Below are positions 8,533-16,932 of a stretch of 64,000 nucleotides of DNA, piece by piece. The position numbers and the translations under genes were made by a program. The notes below the pieces were generated by a model. That model had not been told where the DNA came from, did not search any database, and saw only the letters and a list, made by a program, of their open reading frames with translations. Position 1 is the stretch's first letter. Each line of letters opens with the position of its first letter. The DNA is from Pelomonas sp963422775. Its GTDB lineage: Bacteria > Pseudomonadota > Gammaproteobacteria > Burkholderiales > Burkholderiaceae_C. The DNA is taken from contig CAUJSJ030000109.1 in assembly GCA_963422775.4 (NCBI GenBank), positions 40,078 through 104,077 on the forward strand, given 5' to 3'.

Positions 8533-9239
8533 GCGCGGGTCGTCAACTCAAGCTGGACAACGTCCACGCCTTCTACGGCAAGAGCCACGTGCTGCACGGC
8601 GTCAGCATGCAGGTCAACCCGGGCGAGATCGTCAGCCTGCTGGGCCGCAACGGCGCGGGCCGCTCGACGACGGTCAAGACCATCATGGGCCAGGTCGATG
8701 CCAAGGGTTCGGTGCGCTGGGGCGACGCGGAGCTGGTCGGCCGCAAGGCCTACGAGATCGCCCATCTGGGCCTGGGCTATGTGCCCGAGAACCGCGACAT
8801 CTTCCCCAAGCTCACCGTGCACCAGAACCTGCTGCTCGGGCAGAAGTCCGGCGCGAAGAACCCGCGCTGGGACTTTGAGGACATGTACAAGATGTTCCCG
8901 CGCCTCAAGGAGCGCCAGCACACCGAGGCCGGCGTGCTGTCCGGCGGCGAGCAGCAGATGCTGACCCTGTGCCGCACGCTGATGGGCGACCCCGACCTGA
9001 TCATGATCGACGAGCCCACCGAGGGCCTGGCGCCCAAGATCGTCGAGCTGGTGGCCGAGTACCTGAAGGCGCTCAAGGACCGTGGCATCGCGGTGCTGCT
9101 CGTCGAGCAGAAGCTCGCCATCGCGCTGGAGATCTCCGAGCGCTGCTACGTGATGGGTCATGGCCGCATCGTCTTCGAGGGTTCGCCGGCGGAGCTGCGC
9201 GCCAACGCCTACGTCCGCAAGGAGTGGCTGGAGGTGTGA
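8529..9239 (+). CDS. LivF-type branched-chain amino acid ABC transporter ATP-binding protein
   Basis: A 236-residue second ATPase subunit, translated through an ATGA overlap with the preceding gene. The signature LSGGEQQMLTLCRTLMGDP and Walker B LIMIDEPTEGLAPKI are canonical for LivF. The P-loop reads GRNGAGRST, with arginine where the ATP-phosphate-binding lysine is expected. I recall this form in several Burkholderiales LivF proteins, so it is probably a lineage feature rather than a loss. It ends the operon. No periplasmic binding protein gene (livK) is adjacent. Confidence 0.92.
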   Translation: MSAGRQLKLDNVHAFYGKSHVLHGVSMQVNPGEIVSLLGRNGAGRSTTVKTIMGQVDAKGSVRWGDAELVGRKAYEIAHLGLGYVPENRDIFPKLTVHQNLLLGQKSGAKNPRWDFEDMYKMFPRLKERQHTEAGVLSGGEQQMLTLCRTLMGDPDLIMIDEPTEGLAPKIVELVAEYLKALKDRGIAVLLVEQKLAIALEISERCYVMGHGRIVFEGSPAELRANAYVRKEWLEV

Positions 9240-9264
9240 GGGCGTAGCCCTCGCGGGGGCGGCA

Positions 9265-9774
9265 TCACGCGCCTTGCCGAACTGCCAGGCTGCGCTGCGC
9301 GGCCTCCGCCAGCTCGGTGCCCGTGAGGCCGGCTTCCGGGAAGACGGCTTCGCCCATGGCCACGGCCAGGTAGGCCAGCCGGCCTTCCAGCTCGTAGGCC
9401 CCCGTGAGCGTCTGCCTGAGCCTGGGCGCCACCAGCGCCGCTTCCGCGCTGCCGGCACCGGGCAGCAGCACGGCAAAGCCCTGCGAACCCACCTGCACCA
9501 CCTCGTCGGTGCCGCGCACGCGGTTGCGCACGCGCAGGCTCGCCGTGCGCAGCAGCGCAGCTGTCACGTCGGTGGCGTCGGCGCGTGGCGAGGGCAGCGG
9601 GTCGAGCTCGATCCACAGCATGGCCAACTGCTCGCCGGCGCGCCTGCAGCGCACCAGGCGGCGCGACAGGTAGGGCGCAAGGTCGGCCAGCGACCCCACC
9701 AGCGGCAGCGCGGGTGCATAGCCGTCGCGGCCGGTGGGGCAGTCATCTTGCGGAACGAGGTGGGTGACGGACAT
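9265..9774 (-). CDS. Degenerate GGDEF-domain protein
   Basis: A 169-residue protein. The segment RVRGTDEVVQVGSQGFAVLL aligns by eye with the diguanylate cyclase core, where the signature would be GGDEFAVLL. Here it reads VGSQGF, so synthesis of cyclic-di-GMP is not expected. The stretch that follows (GSAEAALVAPRLRQTL) keeps the family pattern. No sensory or membrane segment is present. ATG 9774 is preferred because TGGAG precedes it; an upstream ATG at 9834 would add 20 unlike residues. It may be a non-catalytic binding or scaffolding protein. Confidence 0.65.
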   Translation of the reverse strand: MSVTHLVPQDDCPTGRDGYAPALPLVGSLADLAPYLSRRLVRCRRAGEQLAMLWIELDPLPSPRADATDVTAALLRTASLRVRNRVRGTDEVVQVGSQGFAVLLPGAGSAEAALVAPRLRQTLTGAYELEGRLAYLAVAMGEAVFPEAGLTGTELAEAAQRSLAVRQGA

Positions 9775-9953
9775 GGGCGGCTCCAGGGGGTCTGGCCTCC
9801 GCCCGCCGCTGGTGCCGCGCAAAGAGGCCTTCAATCTCTAGAACGCCGCCCCGTGCAGGAACCCGACATCGCCACGAGAAAATCTTTCGGCCCCGCCTGA
9901 CGCCCGCGTTTGCACTGGCCGTTCGACCCCCTCGGGGCGGCTAGAGTGCGCCG

Positions 9954-10508
9954 GTGCAAGAGATCACCGAACTGCTGAAGGCCGCTCAGGCCGGCGACCG
10001 GGCCGCGGCCGACCAGGTGGTGGCGCGGCTGTATGCCGACCTGCAGCGCATGGCGCGCAGCCACATGCGGCGCTCCGGCGACCTCACCTTGCTGGACACC
10101 CAGGCCCTGGTGCACGAGGCCTGGCTGCGGCTGGACGGCGTCTCCGGCACGGACTTCCCGGACCGGCGCCATTTCCTGGCCTACGTGGCGCGCGCCATGC
10201 GCAGCGTGGTCATCGACCTCGTGCGATCGCGCCAGGCCGAGCGGCGCGGCGGTGGCGTGCAGGCGCTGACGCTGAACACCGCCGTGGCCGAGCTGGCGCC
10301 GCAGGACGAGGACCATGTGCTGCGCGTGCACGAGGCACTGGACGAACTGGCGCAGCTGGAGCCGCGCCTGGCGCAAGTGGTGGAGATGCGCTACTTCGGC
10401 GGCCTGCTGGAGCATGAGATCGCCCGGGCGCTGAACGTGACCGAGCGCACCGTGCAGCGCGACTGGCAGAAGGCGCGGCTGTTCCTCGCGATGAGCCTCC
10501 AGGGCTGA
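9954..10508 (+). CDS. ECF-type RNA polymerase sigma factor linked to a Ser/Thr kinase
   Basis: A 184-residue sigma factor. Region 2 runs from about residue 20 to 90 (LLDTQALVHEAWLRL, then RRHFLAYVARAMRSVVIDLV) and region 4 covers about 125-180 (ARALNVTERTVQRDWQKARL as the helix-turn-helix). This is the subfamily known as Sig-70 X6 (TIGR02999), usually encoded next to a large receptor Ser/Thr kinase. The same pairing is seen here, with the kinase gene 23 bp downstream. Start GTG at 9954. No anti-sigma gene is adjacent, so control may come from the kinase. Confidence 0.88.
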   Translation: MQEITELLKAAQAGDRAAADQVVARLYADLQRMARSHMRRSGDLTLLDTQALVHEAWLRLDGVSGTDFPDRRHFLAYVARAMRSVVIDLVRSRQAERRGGGVQALTLNTAVAELAPQDEDHVLRVHEALDELAQLEPRLAQVVEMRYFGGLLEHEIARALNVTERTVQRDWQKARLFLAMSLQG

Positions 10509-10531
10509 CCCCGCCCGCCGATCGATCGCCC

Positions 10532-13219
10532 ATGGACGAGCTGAAAAAACAACGCTGGATGGCGCTGAGCCCGCAGCTGGATGAACTGCTGGATCTGGAC
10601 GAGCCCGCCCGCTCGCAGCGGCTGGCAGCCATCCGTCTGGACGACGCCGCGCTGGCGGATGACCTGCAGCGGCTGCTGGCTCAGGACGAGGCACTGCTTC
10701 AGCAGGGCTTCCTGGCCCAGCCGGCAGCCGAGCAGTTGCAGCTCGACGCGGTGCCCGATGAAGAGCCGCTCGACCTCGCCGGTCAGCCGCTGGGGCCTTA
10801 TGTGCTGGAGCGTGAGCTGGGGCAGGGCGGCATGGGTGCCGTCTGGCTGGCGCGCCGGGCCGACGGCCGCTTCGACGGCCAGGTGGCGGTCAAGTTCCTC
10901 AAGGCCGGTTTGTTCGGCGCTGGCGACGGTGGGCGCTTCGCGCGTGAGGGCCAGATCCTGGCGCGGCTGTCCCACCCCCACATCGCCCGGCTGCTGGACG
11001 CGGGCCTGCACCAGGGCCGCCAGCCCTACCTGGTGCTGGAGTACGTGGACGGCCAGCCCATCGACGCCTATTGCCGCGACCGCGCGCTGGACGTGGACGC
11101 GCGGGTGCGGCTGTTCCTGGATGTGCTGGCCGCCGTCGCCCACGCGCACGCGCGGCTGATCCTGCACCGCGACCTCAAGCCCAGCAACATCCTGGTCACC
11201 GCTGCAGGCGAGGTGAAGTTGCTGGATTTCGGCATCGCCAAGCTGATGGACGACGCCAGCCAGGGCGAGGCTGCCACCGAGTTGACACAGCTCGCCGGCA
11301 ACGCCTACACGCCCCAGTACGCGGCACCCGAGCAGGTGCAGCAGGCCGAAGTCACGACCGCCACCGACGTCTATGCGCTGGGCGTGCTGCTGTACCAGCT
11401 GTTGGGCGGCGGCCATCCGACCTCGGAGGACACCCAGACGCGGCTGGACCGCCTGAGGGCCGTGGTCGAGCAGGTGCCGCGGCGCCTGTCCGAGTCGGCC
11501 CAGCGCCACGGCGACCCGGCGCTGGCGCGCCAGGCCGGGCGCTTGCGCGGCGACCTGGACACCATCGTCGCCAAGGCGCTGAAGAAACTGCCGGCCGAGC
11601 GCTACGCGAACGCCGAGGGCCTGGCCGAAGACTTGCGCCGCTGGCTGGCCCACGAGCCCATCGCCGCGCGGCCCGACAGCCGGCTCTACGTGCTGGGCCG
11701 CTTCGTGCGCCGCCACCGCCTGGCCGTGGCGGCCAGCGCCCTCGGCGTGCTGGCCCTGGTCGGGCTCACCGGCTTCAGCCTGCTGGAAGCCCGGCGCGCC
11801 GAACGTGCCGAGATGCAGGCCGACCAGCGCCGCCAGCAGGCGGACGACCTGCTCGCCTACATGCTGGGGGACTTTGCCGACAAGCTGCGCCCCATCGGCC
11901 GCCTGGAGCTGCTGGACAGCATCGGCGGCCGGGCGCTGAACCACCTCGCCGCGGAACATCCGGCGCTGGCCGGCGAGCGGCTGAACCGGGCCCGGGCCCT
12001 GACCGTCATCGGCGAGGTCCGCGTGACGCGCCGCGAGCTGGACACGGCCTTGCAGCCCTTGAACGCCGCACGCAGCCTGCTGGCGGGCGACCCGCCGGAG
12101 CCCGGGCTCGTCGCAGCCTGGCGCAAGGCCCAGGGCGCGGCGGCGTTCTGGACCGGCCAGGTGCACAGCCTGCAGCGCGACTTCGGCGCAGCCCAGCAGG
12201 CCTGGGAAGGCTATCGGGATGTCAGCCAGGCCTGGCTGCGCGAGGCCCCGGGCGACCTGGAGGCCATGACCGAGCTGTCCTATGCCCACACCAACCTGGG
12301 CGTGCTGGCGCTGGACGAGGCGCGCATCGCCGATGCCGTGCGAGCGTTCGACGAGTCCAGCGCGCTGCAGCGCCGCGCGCTGCCCGGCATGCCCGCCGAC
12401 AAGCGTGACCAGGCGATGTCGGACCTGGCGGCAAGCCTCAGCTGGCTGGGCCAGGCCCGGCTGTGGCGTGGCGAGCTGGAACCCGCGCTGGTGACCTTCC
12501 GCGACGCGCTGGACACGCTGGCACCGCTGCGCCGTGCCAAGCCCGACGATGCGCCCTCGGCCAACCGCGAGGCCATCCTGAGCCGCTGGCTCGGCGAAAC
12601 CTTGTTTGCCCTCGGCAGGCCCGCCGAGGCAGGTGAGGCCTTGCACACCGCCCAGGCCCGGTTTGGCGAGCTGGTCGCGCGGGACCCGTCGAATCGCTTG
12701 TGGCAGGCCGAGGCCCTGGTCACCCAGCTGCTGGCGCTGGAGGTGGCGCCGCCGCCGCTCGCCCAGCTGCCGCCGGTACTGCAGAAGCTGGGGGAGCGGC
12801 TCGACCAGCTGGAGCAGTCGGGCGGCGCGGCCAGCCGCGCGCGCCGCCTGCCCGACCGCACGCGCTGGGCCCTGCTGACACTGGCCTCGGCACCCCCGGG
12901 GCTGAGTTCGGAGGCGGCGGACCAGGTCGAGCACGTCCGCAGCGCGCTGAGGGAGGCCTTGAAGTCGCGCCCGCGCCAGCTGCGCCTGGGCCGCGCACTT
13001 GCCAAGATCGACGACGCACTGCTGCGCGGCGCCCCTGCCGGGCGCGCACCTGACGCCCAGGCGTGCGCGAGAGTCCGCGACGACCTCGAGCTGTTGCAGG
13101 GCCTGGTCGAGGTCGACCATCTGGTCGCCAGCGTCCGCCAGGCTGCCGGGGTTTGTGCACTGGGCGAATCGGGGCCGGCCGTGGCAAATGCCCGCAAAGC
13201 AGCGGACTCCGGGCGCTGA
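10532..13219 (+). CDS. Membrane-anchored Ser/Thr protein kinase with TPR-like C-terminal domain
   Basis: An 895-residue bacterial Hanks-type kinase. The catalytic domain covers about 90-375: glycine loop LGQGGMGAVWLA, ATP lysine in VAVKFL, catalytic HRDLKPSN, metal-binding DFG and the activation-loop end YAAPEQ, all intact. One membrane segment follows at about 395-415 (LAVAASALGVLALVGLTGF), then a helical region rich in AL/RA repeats that looks like degenerate TPRs and would lie in the periplasm. The first 85 residues resemble the short helical N-terminus of this kinase subfamily. It is co-transcribed with the upstream ECF sigma gene and probably signals to it by phosphorylation. The input signal is unknown. 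Confidence 0.9.
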   Translation: MDELKKQRWMALSPQLDELLDLDEPARSQRLAAIRLDDAALADDLQRLLAQDEALLQQGFLAQPAAEQLQLDAVPDEEPLDLAGQPLGPYVLERELGQGGMGAVWLARRADGRFDGQVAVKFLKAGLFGAGDGGRFAREGQILARLSHPHIARLLDAGLHQGRQPYLVLEYVDGQPIDAYCRDRALDVDARVRLFLDVLAAVAHAHARLILHRDLKPSNILVTAAGEVKLLDFGIAKLMDDASQGEAATELTQLAGNAYTPQYAAPEQVQQAEVTTATDVYALGVLLYQLLGGGHPTSEDTQTRLDRLRAVVEQVPRRLSESAQRHGDPALARQAGRLRGDLDTIVAKALKKLPAERYANAEGLAEDLRRWLAHEPIAARPDSRLYVLGRFVRRHRLAVAASALGVLALVGLTGFSLLEARRAERAEMQADQRRQQADDLLAYMLGDFADKLRPIGRLELLDSIGGRALNHLAAEHPALAGERLNRARALTVIGEVRVTRRELDTALQPLNAARSLLAGDPPEPGLVAAWRKAQGAAAFWTGQVHSLQRDFGAAQQAWEGYRDVSQAWLREAPGDLEAMTELSYAHTNLGVLALDEARIADAVRAFDESSALQRRALPGMPADKRDQAMSDLAASLSWLGQARLWRGELEPALVTFRDALDTLAPLRRAKPDDAPSANREAILSRWLGETLFALGRPAEAGEALHTAQARFGELVARDPSNRLWQAEALVTQLLALEVAPPPLAQLPPVLQKLGERLDQLEQSGGAASRARRLPDRTRWALLTLASAPPGLSSEAADQVEHVRSALREALKSRPRQLRLGRALAKIDDALLRGAPAGRAPDAQACARVRDDLELLQGLVEVDHLVASVRQAAGVCALGESGPAVANARKAADSGR

Positions 13220-13281
13220 GCGCCCGATGCCGGCCGGAGTCAGCTGGTAGCTTGGTGGCTGCTTCACTCCCGCCCCGACCG

Positions 13282-13653
13282 ATGACCACGACCTACTATG
13301 TGAAAGCCGTTCCCAACGGTGCCTTCGCGGCTTGCAGCTACTTCACCGACTCGTCCGGCCAGCACCCGGTGGCGGGCAACACCCTGGTGGTGCCGCCCAC
13401 GGCCCCGGCCTGCCTGATCGCCGAGGCCAAGAGTTCCGAACTCGAGCTGCTGGGGGCCAGCTACCAGACCCTGGGCGACCCGGCGGTGATGACCGAAAAC
13501 AATTTCAGCCCGGCCGAGGGTGGCGTCGTCAGCGTGTCCATGCCCACGACCGAAGTGGTGTCCAAGGGCGTGGTGCTGATCTTCTCCAACCCGGGCACGG
13601 TGACGGCGCTTTATCCCAGCAGCGATCCGGTGGTCACCAACGGCGAGCAATAG
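13282..13653 (+). CDS. Hypothetical protein downstream of the sigma/kinase pair
   Basis: A 123-residue protein of unknown family. The sequence starts MTTTYYVKAVPNGAFAACSY and is rich in Ser, Thr and Val, with alternating hydrophobic residues suggesting a small beta-sheet protein. It has no signal peptide, membrane segment or recognised motif. The open frame extends upstream into the kinase C-terminal region in another phase; ATG 13282 is chosen because it lies just beyond the kinase stop, though no strong ribosome site is visible. It is co-directional with the sigma and kinase genes (62 bp gap), so it could be an effector or target of the system. Confidence 0.6.
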   Translation: MTTTYYVKAVPNGAFAACSYFTDSSGQHPVAGNTLVVPPTAPACLIAEAKSSELELLGASYQTLGDPAVMTENNFSPAEGGVVSVSMPTTEVVSKGVVLIFSNPGTVTALYPSSDPVVTNGEQ

Positions 13654-13673
13654 CCCGCCGACGGCGGCTTCGC

Positions 13674-14525
13674 TCAGCCCAGGCCCAGCCCCGTCAGTCG
13701 CTGGTAGCGCCTGCGCAGGAAATCCGCGGCCAGGCGCGCGTCGCCGCCGACGCGCTCGCCGATGTAGAGCTCCCGCCGACGCTCGGCGATCTGCGCGCGC
13801 AGCCGGTTGGCCATGATCTCCAGTGGGCGCATGCCGCCCACCTCGGCCCGTTCGACGGCGATGCGCAGTTCGTGCATCTGCTGAGCCTGCAGCACGACCG
13901 TCTGGGCCTGCACGATGCGGATGCGGCCCTGCACGAGGTGCTCGCACAGGCCCAGCCAGGCGCGCACGGCATCTGCCGGCCCGCCGATGACCTTCTCGGG
14001 CAGTTCGCCCGCGGCGAGCAGCAGCGTTTCGAGCCGGTGGCGGTCGCCGCTGGCATAGGCGTCGTTGACGACCATCATGCGCTGCTCGCAGACCTCGCGG
14101 TCCGGGCCTGAAGGCGCGAGGTCGGGGTGAAAGCGCATCGCCGCGCGCCGGTACAGCGTCTTCAGGCTGGGTGGCGGCAGGTCGGTCATCGGACCGGTGG
14201 GCTCGGGCGGCAGGGGTGTCGCCTGCGGCAGGGCCGGGACTTCCGGCCAGGCTTTGGTGCGGGGGGAGGTGGACACCGGCGCGTCGACGCCCTGGCGCTG
14301 CAAGGCCTCGTGCAGCAGCACCGTGGCGCGGTGGAGCTGGGTTTCAAGCTCGTCGAGTTCGAGCATCAGCGGGCCGAGCGCCTCGAGGTAGCGCTGCCGA
14401 AAGCCCAGCAGCTTGGCGCGGGCGCCGTCGTGGTCGGCCTCCAGCACGGCGAGGTAGCGCTGCAGATCGTGCAGTTGCTCGCGCCGCCGCGTCAGATCGT
14501 GCCTCGTGATTGCCATGCTCGCCAT
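13674..14525 (-). CDS. J-domain-like protein
   Basis: A 283-residue soluble protein. Residues about 1-75 are predicted coiled coil (REQLHDLQRYLAVLEADHDG onward), then a proline-rich linker, then a short J-like segment at about 120-160 with LKTLYRRAAMRFHPDLAPSG containing the HPD triad that stimulates Hsp70 ATPase in DnaJ proteins. The segment NDAYASGDRHRLETLL matches J-domain helix 4. The C-terminal 120 residues are helical and unassigned. It may act as a co-chaperone. An alternative start is ATG at 14516. It converges on the hypothetical gene and follows hppA on the same strand. Confidence 0.7.
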   Translation of the reverse strand: MASMAITRHDLTRRREQLHDLQRYLAVLEADHDGARAKLLGFRQRYLEALGPLMLELDELETQLHRATVLLHEALQRQGVDAPVSTSPRTKAWPEVPALPQATPLPPEPTGPMTDLPPPSLKTLYRRAAMRFHPDLAPSGPDREVCEQRMMVVNDAYASGDRHRLETLLLAAGELPEKVIGGPADAVRAWLGLCEHLVQGRIRIVQAQTVVLQAQQMHELRIAVERAEVGGMRPLEIMANRLRAQIAERRRELYIGERVGGDARLAADFLRRRYQRLTGLGLG

Positions 14526-14554
14526 GGGTCGCGATTTTGCCTGCGCCAGACGTG

Positions 14555-14580
14555 ATAACAGCCCGCGAACGGGCTGTTAT
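14555..14580 (-). terminator. Perfect 11-bp inverted repeat after the hppA gene
   Basis: ATAACAGCCCG (14555-14565) and CGGGCTGTTAT (14570-14580) pair around a CGAA loop (TTCG on the minus strand, a stable tetraloop). It sits 20 bp beyond the minus-strand hppA stop, but no T run follows, so it could stabilise the transcript end rather than terminate by itself. Confidence 0.5.
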
Positions 14581-14600
14581 GCACCTGATTTACCTGGGTG

Positions 14601-16781
14601 TTACTGAGATGCGGCCGAGGCCGGCGCCTCGCCCATGCTGGCCGCCGGGGCGGCCGGCTCCGCAGCCGTGCTCACGGCCTGCGTCGGGAGCGGCTCCGGC
14701 GTCTTGCTGCCGACCGGCATCGGCAGCAGCGGCACGATGAGCAGCGCGACGATGTTGATGATCTTGATGAGCGGGTTCACGGCCGGGCCGGCGGTGTCCT
14801 TGTAGGGGTCGCCCACGGTGTCGCCGGTGACGGCGGCCTTGTGCGCCTCCGAGCCCTTCTTGTGCAGCACGCCCTTGTCGTCGGTGAAGCCTTCCTCGAT
14901 CAGCTTCTTGGCGTTGTCCCAGGCGCCGCCGCCCGTGCACATCGAGATGCCGACGAAGAGGCCGGTCACGATGGTGCCCATCAGCAGGCCGCCGAGCGCG
15001 GCCGGGCCGAGCGTCATGCCCACGATGATGGGCGCGGCAACGGGCAGCAGCGACGGCACGATCATTTCCTTGATCGCAGCGGTGGTCAGCATGTCGACCG
15101 CGGCGCTGTAGTCGGGCTTCCTTTTGCCGGCCATGATGGCGCCGTCGGCGAACTGCTTGCGCACCTCGACGACGACGGCGCCGGCTGCGCGGCCCACCGC
15201 CTCCATCGCCATCGCGGCGAACAGGAAGGGGATCAGGCCGCCGATGAAGAGGCCCAGGATCACGAGGTGGTCCGACAGGTCGAAGCGCACGTGCATGCCG
15301 CGTGCTTCCAGCGCATGCGTGTAGTCGGCGAACAGCACCAGGGCCGCGAGGCCCGCCGAGCCGATGGCATAGCCCTTGGTGACGGCCTTGGTGGTGTTGC
15401 CCACGGCGTCCAGCGGGTCGGTGACGTCGCGCACGCTGGCGGGCAGCTCGGCCATCTCGGCGATGCCGCCGGCGTTGTCGGTGATGGGGCCGTAGGCGTC
15501 CAGCGCGACGACGATGCCGGCCATGCTCAGCATGGACGTGGCGGCGACCGCAATGCCGTACAGGCCCGCCAGCGCGTGGGCCGCGTAGATGGCCGCGCAG
15601 ACGAAGAGCACCGGGAAGGCGGTGGACTTCATCGATACGCCCAGGCCGGCGATGACGTTGGTGCCGTGGCCGGTGGTGGAGGCCTGCGCGACGTGCTGCA
15701 CCGGGCCGTACTGGGTGCCGGTGTAGTACTCGGTGATCCAGACCATGGCCGCCGTCAGCACCAGGCCCACCGCGCAGGCGCCGAACAGGGCCATCGCGTT
15801 CGTCGTGCCGCCCTCGGTCAGCTCGATGGGGCCGGGGAACATCGCCTTGGTGACGAAGAAGAAGGCGATCAGGCTCAGCACGCCGGCCACGATCAGGCCC
15901 TTGTACAGCGCCGGCATCACGTTCTTCATGCCCGGGCTGGCCTTGACGAAGTAGCAGCCGATGATGGACGCGATGATGGACACGCCGCCGAGTGCCAGCG
16001 GGTAGACGACGCCGGCCAGCGCGCTGCTGCCGGTGATCATCAGCGCGCCCAGCGCCATGGCGGCGATCAGCGTGACCGCGTAGGTCTCGAACAGGTCGGC
16101 CGCCATGCCGGCGCAGTCGCCGACGTTGTCGCCCACGTTGTCGGCGATCACCGCCGGGTTGCGCGGGTCATCCTCGGGGATGCCGGCCTCGACCTTGCCG
16201 ACGAGGTCGGCGCCGACGTCCGCACCCTTGGTGAAGATGCCGCCGCCCAGGCGGGCAAAGATGGAGATCAGCGACGAGCCGAAGGCCAGGCCCAGCATGG
16301 GCTTGAGCGCCGTGCTGTCGTGCCCGCCGCCGATGGCCATGTAGAAGCCGCCGACGCCCAGCAGGCCCAGGCCCACGACCAGCATGCCGGTGATGGCGCC
16401 GCCCTTGAAGGCCACGTCCAGCGCCGGGCCGATGCCCTTGGAGGCGGCCTGCGCCGTGCGCACGTTGGCGCGCACCGAGATGTTCATGCCGATGAAGCCG
16501 CAGATGCCCGACAGCACCGCGCCGATGACAAAGCCGATGGCCGTCGTCGTGCCCAGGCCCGACACCGCGATGGCGATGGCCAACACGACGCCGACGATGC
16601 CGATGGTGCGGTACTGCCGGCCCAGGTAGGCGGCGGCACCTTGCTGGATCGCCGCGGCGATCTCCTGCATGCGGGCGTTGCCGGCGTCCTGACTCAGGAT
16701 CCAGCTGCGTTGAATAAAGCCATAAAGAACGGCCGCGAGGCCGCAGGCCAGCGCGAAATACAGCGCCACTTCCGTCGACAT
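14601..16781 (-). CDS. hppA: K+-insensitive proton-translocating membrane pyrophosphatase
   Basis: A 726-residue integral membrane protein with about 16 helices. It couples pyrophosphate hydrolysis to proton (or sodium) transport across the inner membrane. The substrate-binding segments DVGADLVGKVEAGIPEDDPR and NVGDNVGDCAGMAADLFETY are intact. The motif GNTTKAVTKG (about residue 463) has Lys and Thr at the positions that mark the K+-independent subfamily; K+-dependent enzymes have Ala and Gly there. ATG 16781 has AGGAG about 10 bp upstream; the longer open frame reaches antisense into the soluble pyrophosphatase gene. It is divergent from ppa with 151 bp between starts. Confidence 0.93.
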   Translation of the reverse strand: MSTEVALYFALACGLAAVLYGFIQRSWILSQDAGNARMQEIAAAIQQGAAAYLGRQYRTIGIVGVVLAIAIAVSGLGTTTAIGFVIGAVLSGICGFIGMNISVRANVRTAQAASKGIGPALDVAFKGGAITGMLVVGLGLLGVGGFYMAIGGGHDSTALKPMLGLAFGSSLISIFARLGGGIFTKGADVGADLVGKVEAGIPEDDPRNPAVIADNVGDNVGDCAGMAADLFETYAVTLIAAMALGALMITGSSALAGVVYPLALGGVSIIASIIGCYFVKASPGMKNVMPALYKGLIVAGVLSLIAFFFVTKAMFPGPIELTEGGTTNAMALFGACAVGLVLTAAMVWITEYYTGTQYGPVQHVAQASTTGHGTNVIAGLGVSMKSTAFPVLFVCAAIYAAHALAGLYGIAVAATSMLSMAGIVVALDAYGPITDNAGGIAEMAELPASVRDVTDPLDAVGNTTKAVTKGYAIGSAGLAALVLFADYTHALEARGMHVRFDLSDHLVILGLFIGGLIPFLFAAMAMEAVGRAAGAVVVEVRKQFADGAIMAGKRKPDYSAAVDMLTTAAIKEMIVPSLLPVAAPIIVGMTLGPAALGGLLMGTIVTGLFVGISMCTGGGAWDNAKKLIEEGFTDDKGVLHKKGSEAHKAAVTGDTVGDPYKDTAGPAVNPLIKIINIVALLIVPLLPMPVGSKTPEPLPTQAVSTAAEPAAPAASMGEAPASAASQ

Positions 16782-16932
16782 GTATGAGTCTCCTATTAGC
16801 GTGTCATCTGTGGCCCGGGCGGACTGCGGCCGGGCTTGCGCGGCGGAGCTTAAGGGCGGGGTCAGCGGCGTCAGCTGAGCGTTTACCCACAAACCTAGAA
16901 TGCGGGTTTTCCTTAGCCCTGAAACGACGACC

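Noticed and set aside
9238..9253. Short hairpin GAGGGC/GCCCTC after livF
   Set aside because: It is only 6 bp with a 3-base loop and no T run, too weak to call a terminator.
10391..13267. 958-codon open frame antisense to the Ser/Thr kinase gene
   Set aside because: Composition (Gln, Arg, Gly, Ala rich) is typical of a shadow frame, and the kinase motifs on the plus strand are intact.
13063..13281. Upstream extension of the 123-residue protein
   Set aside because: It lies inside the kinase coding region in another phase and is Arg/Pro-rich; ATG 13282 is the sensible start.
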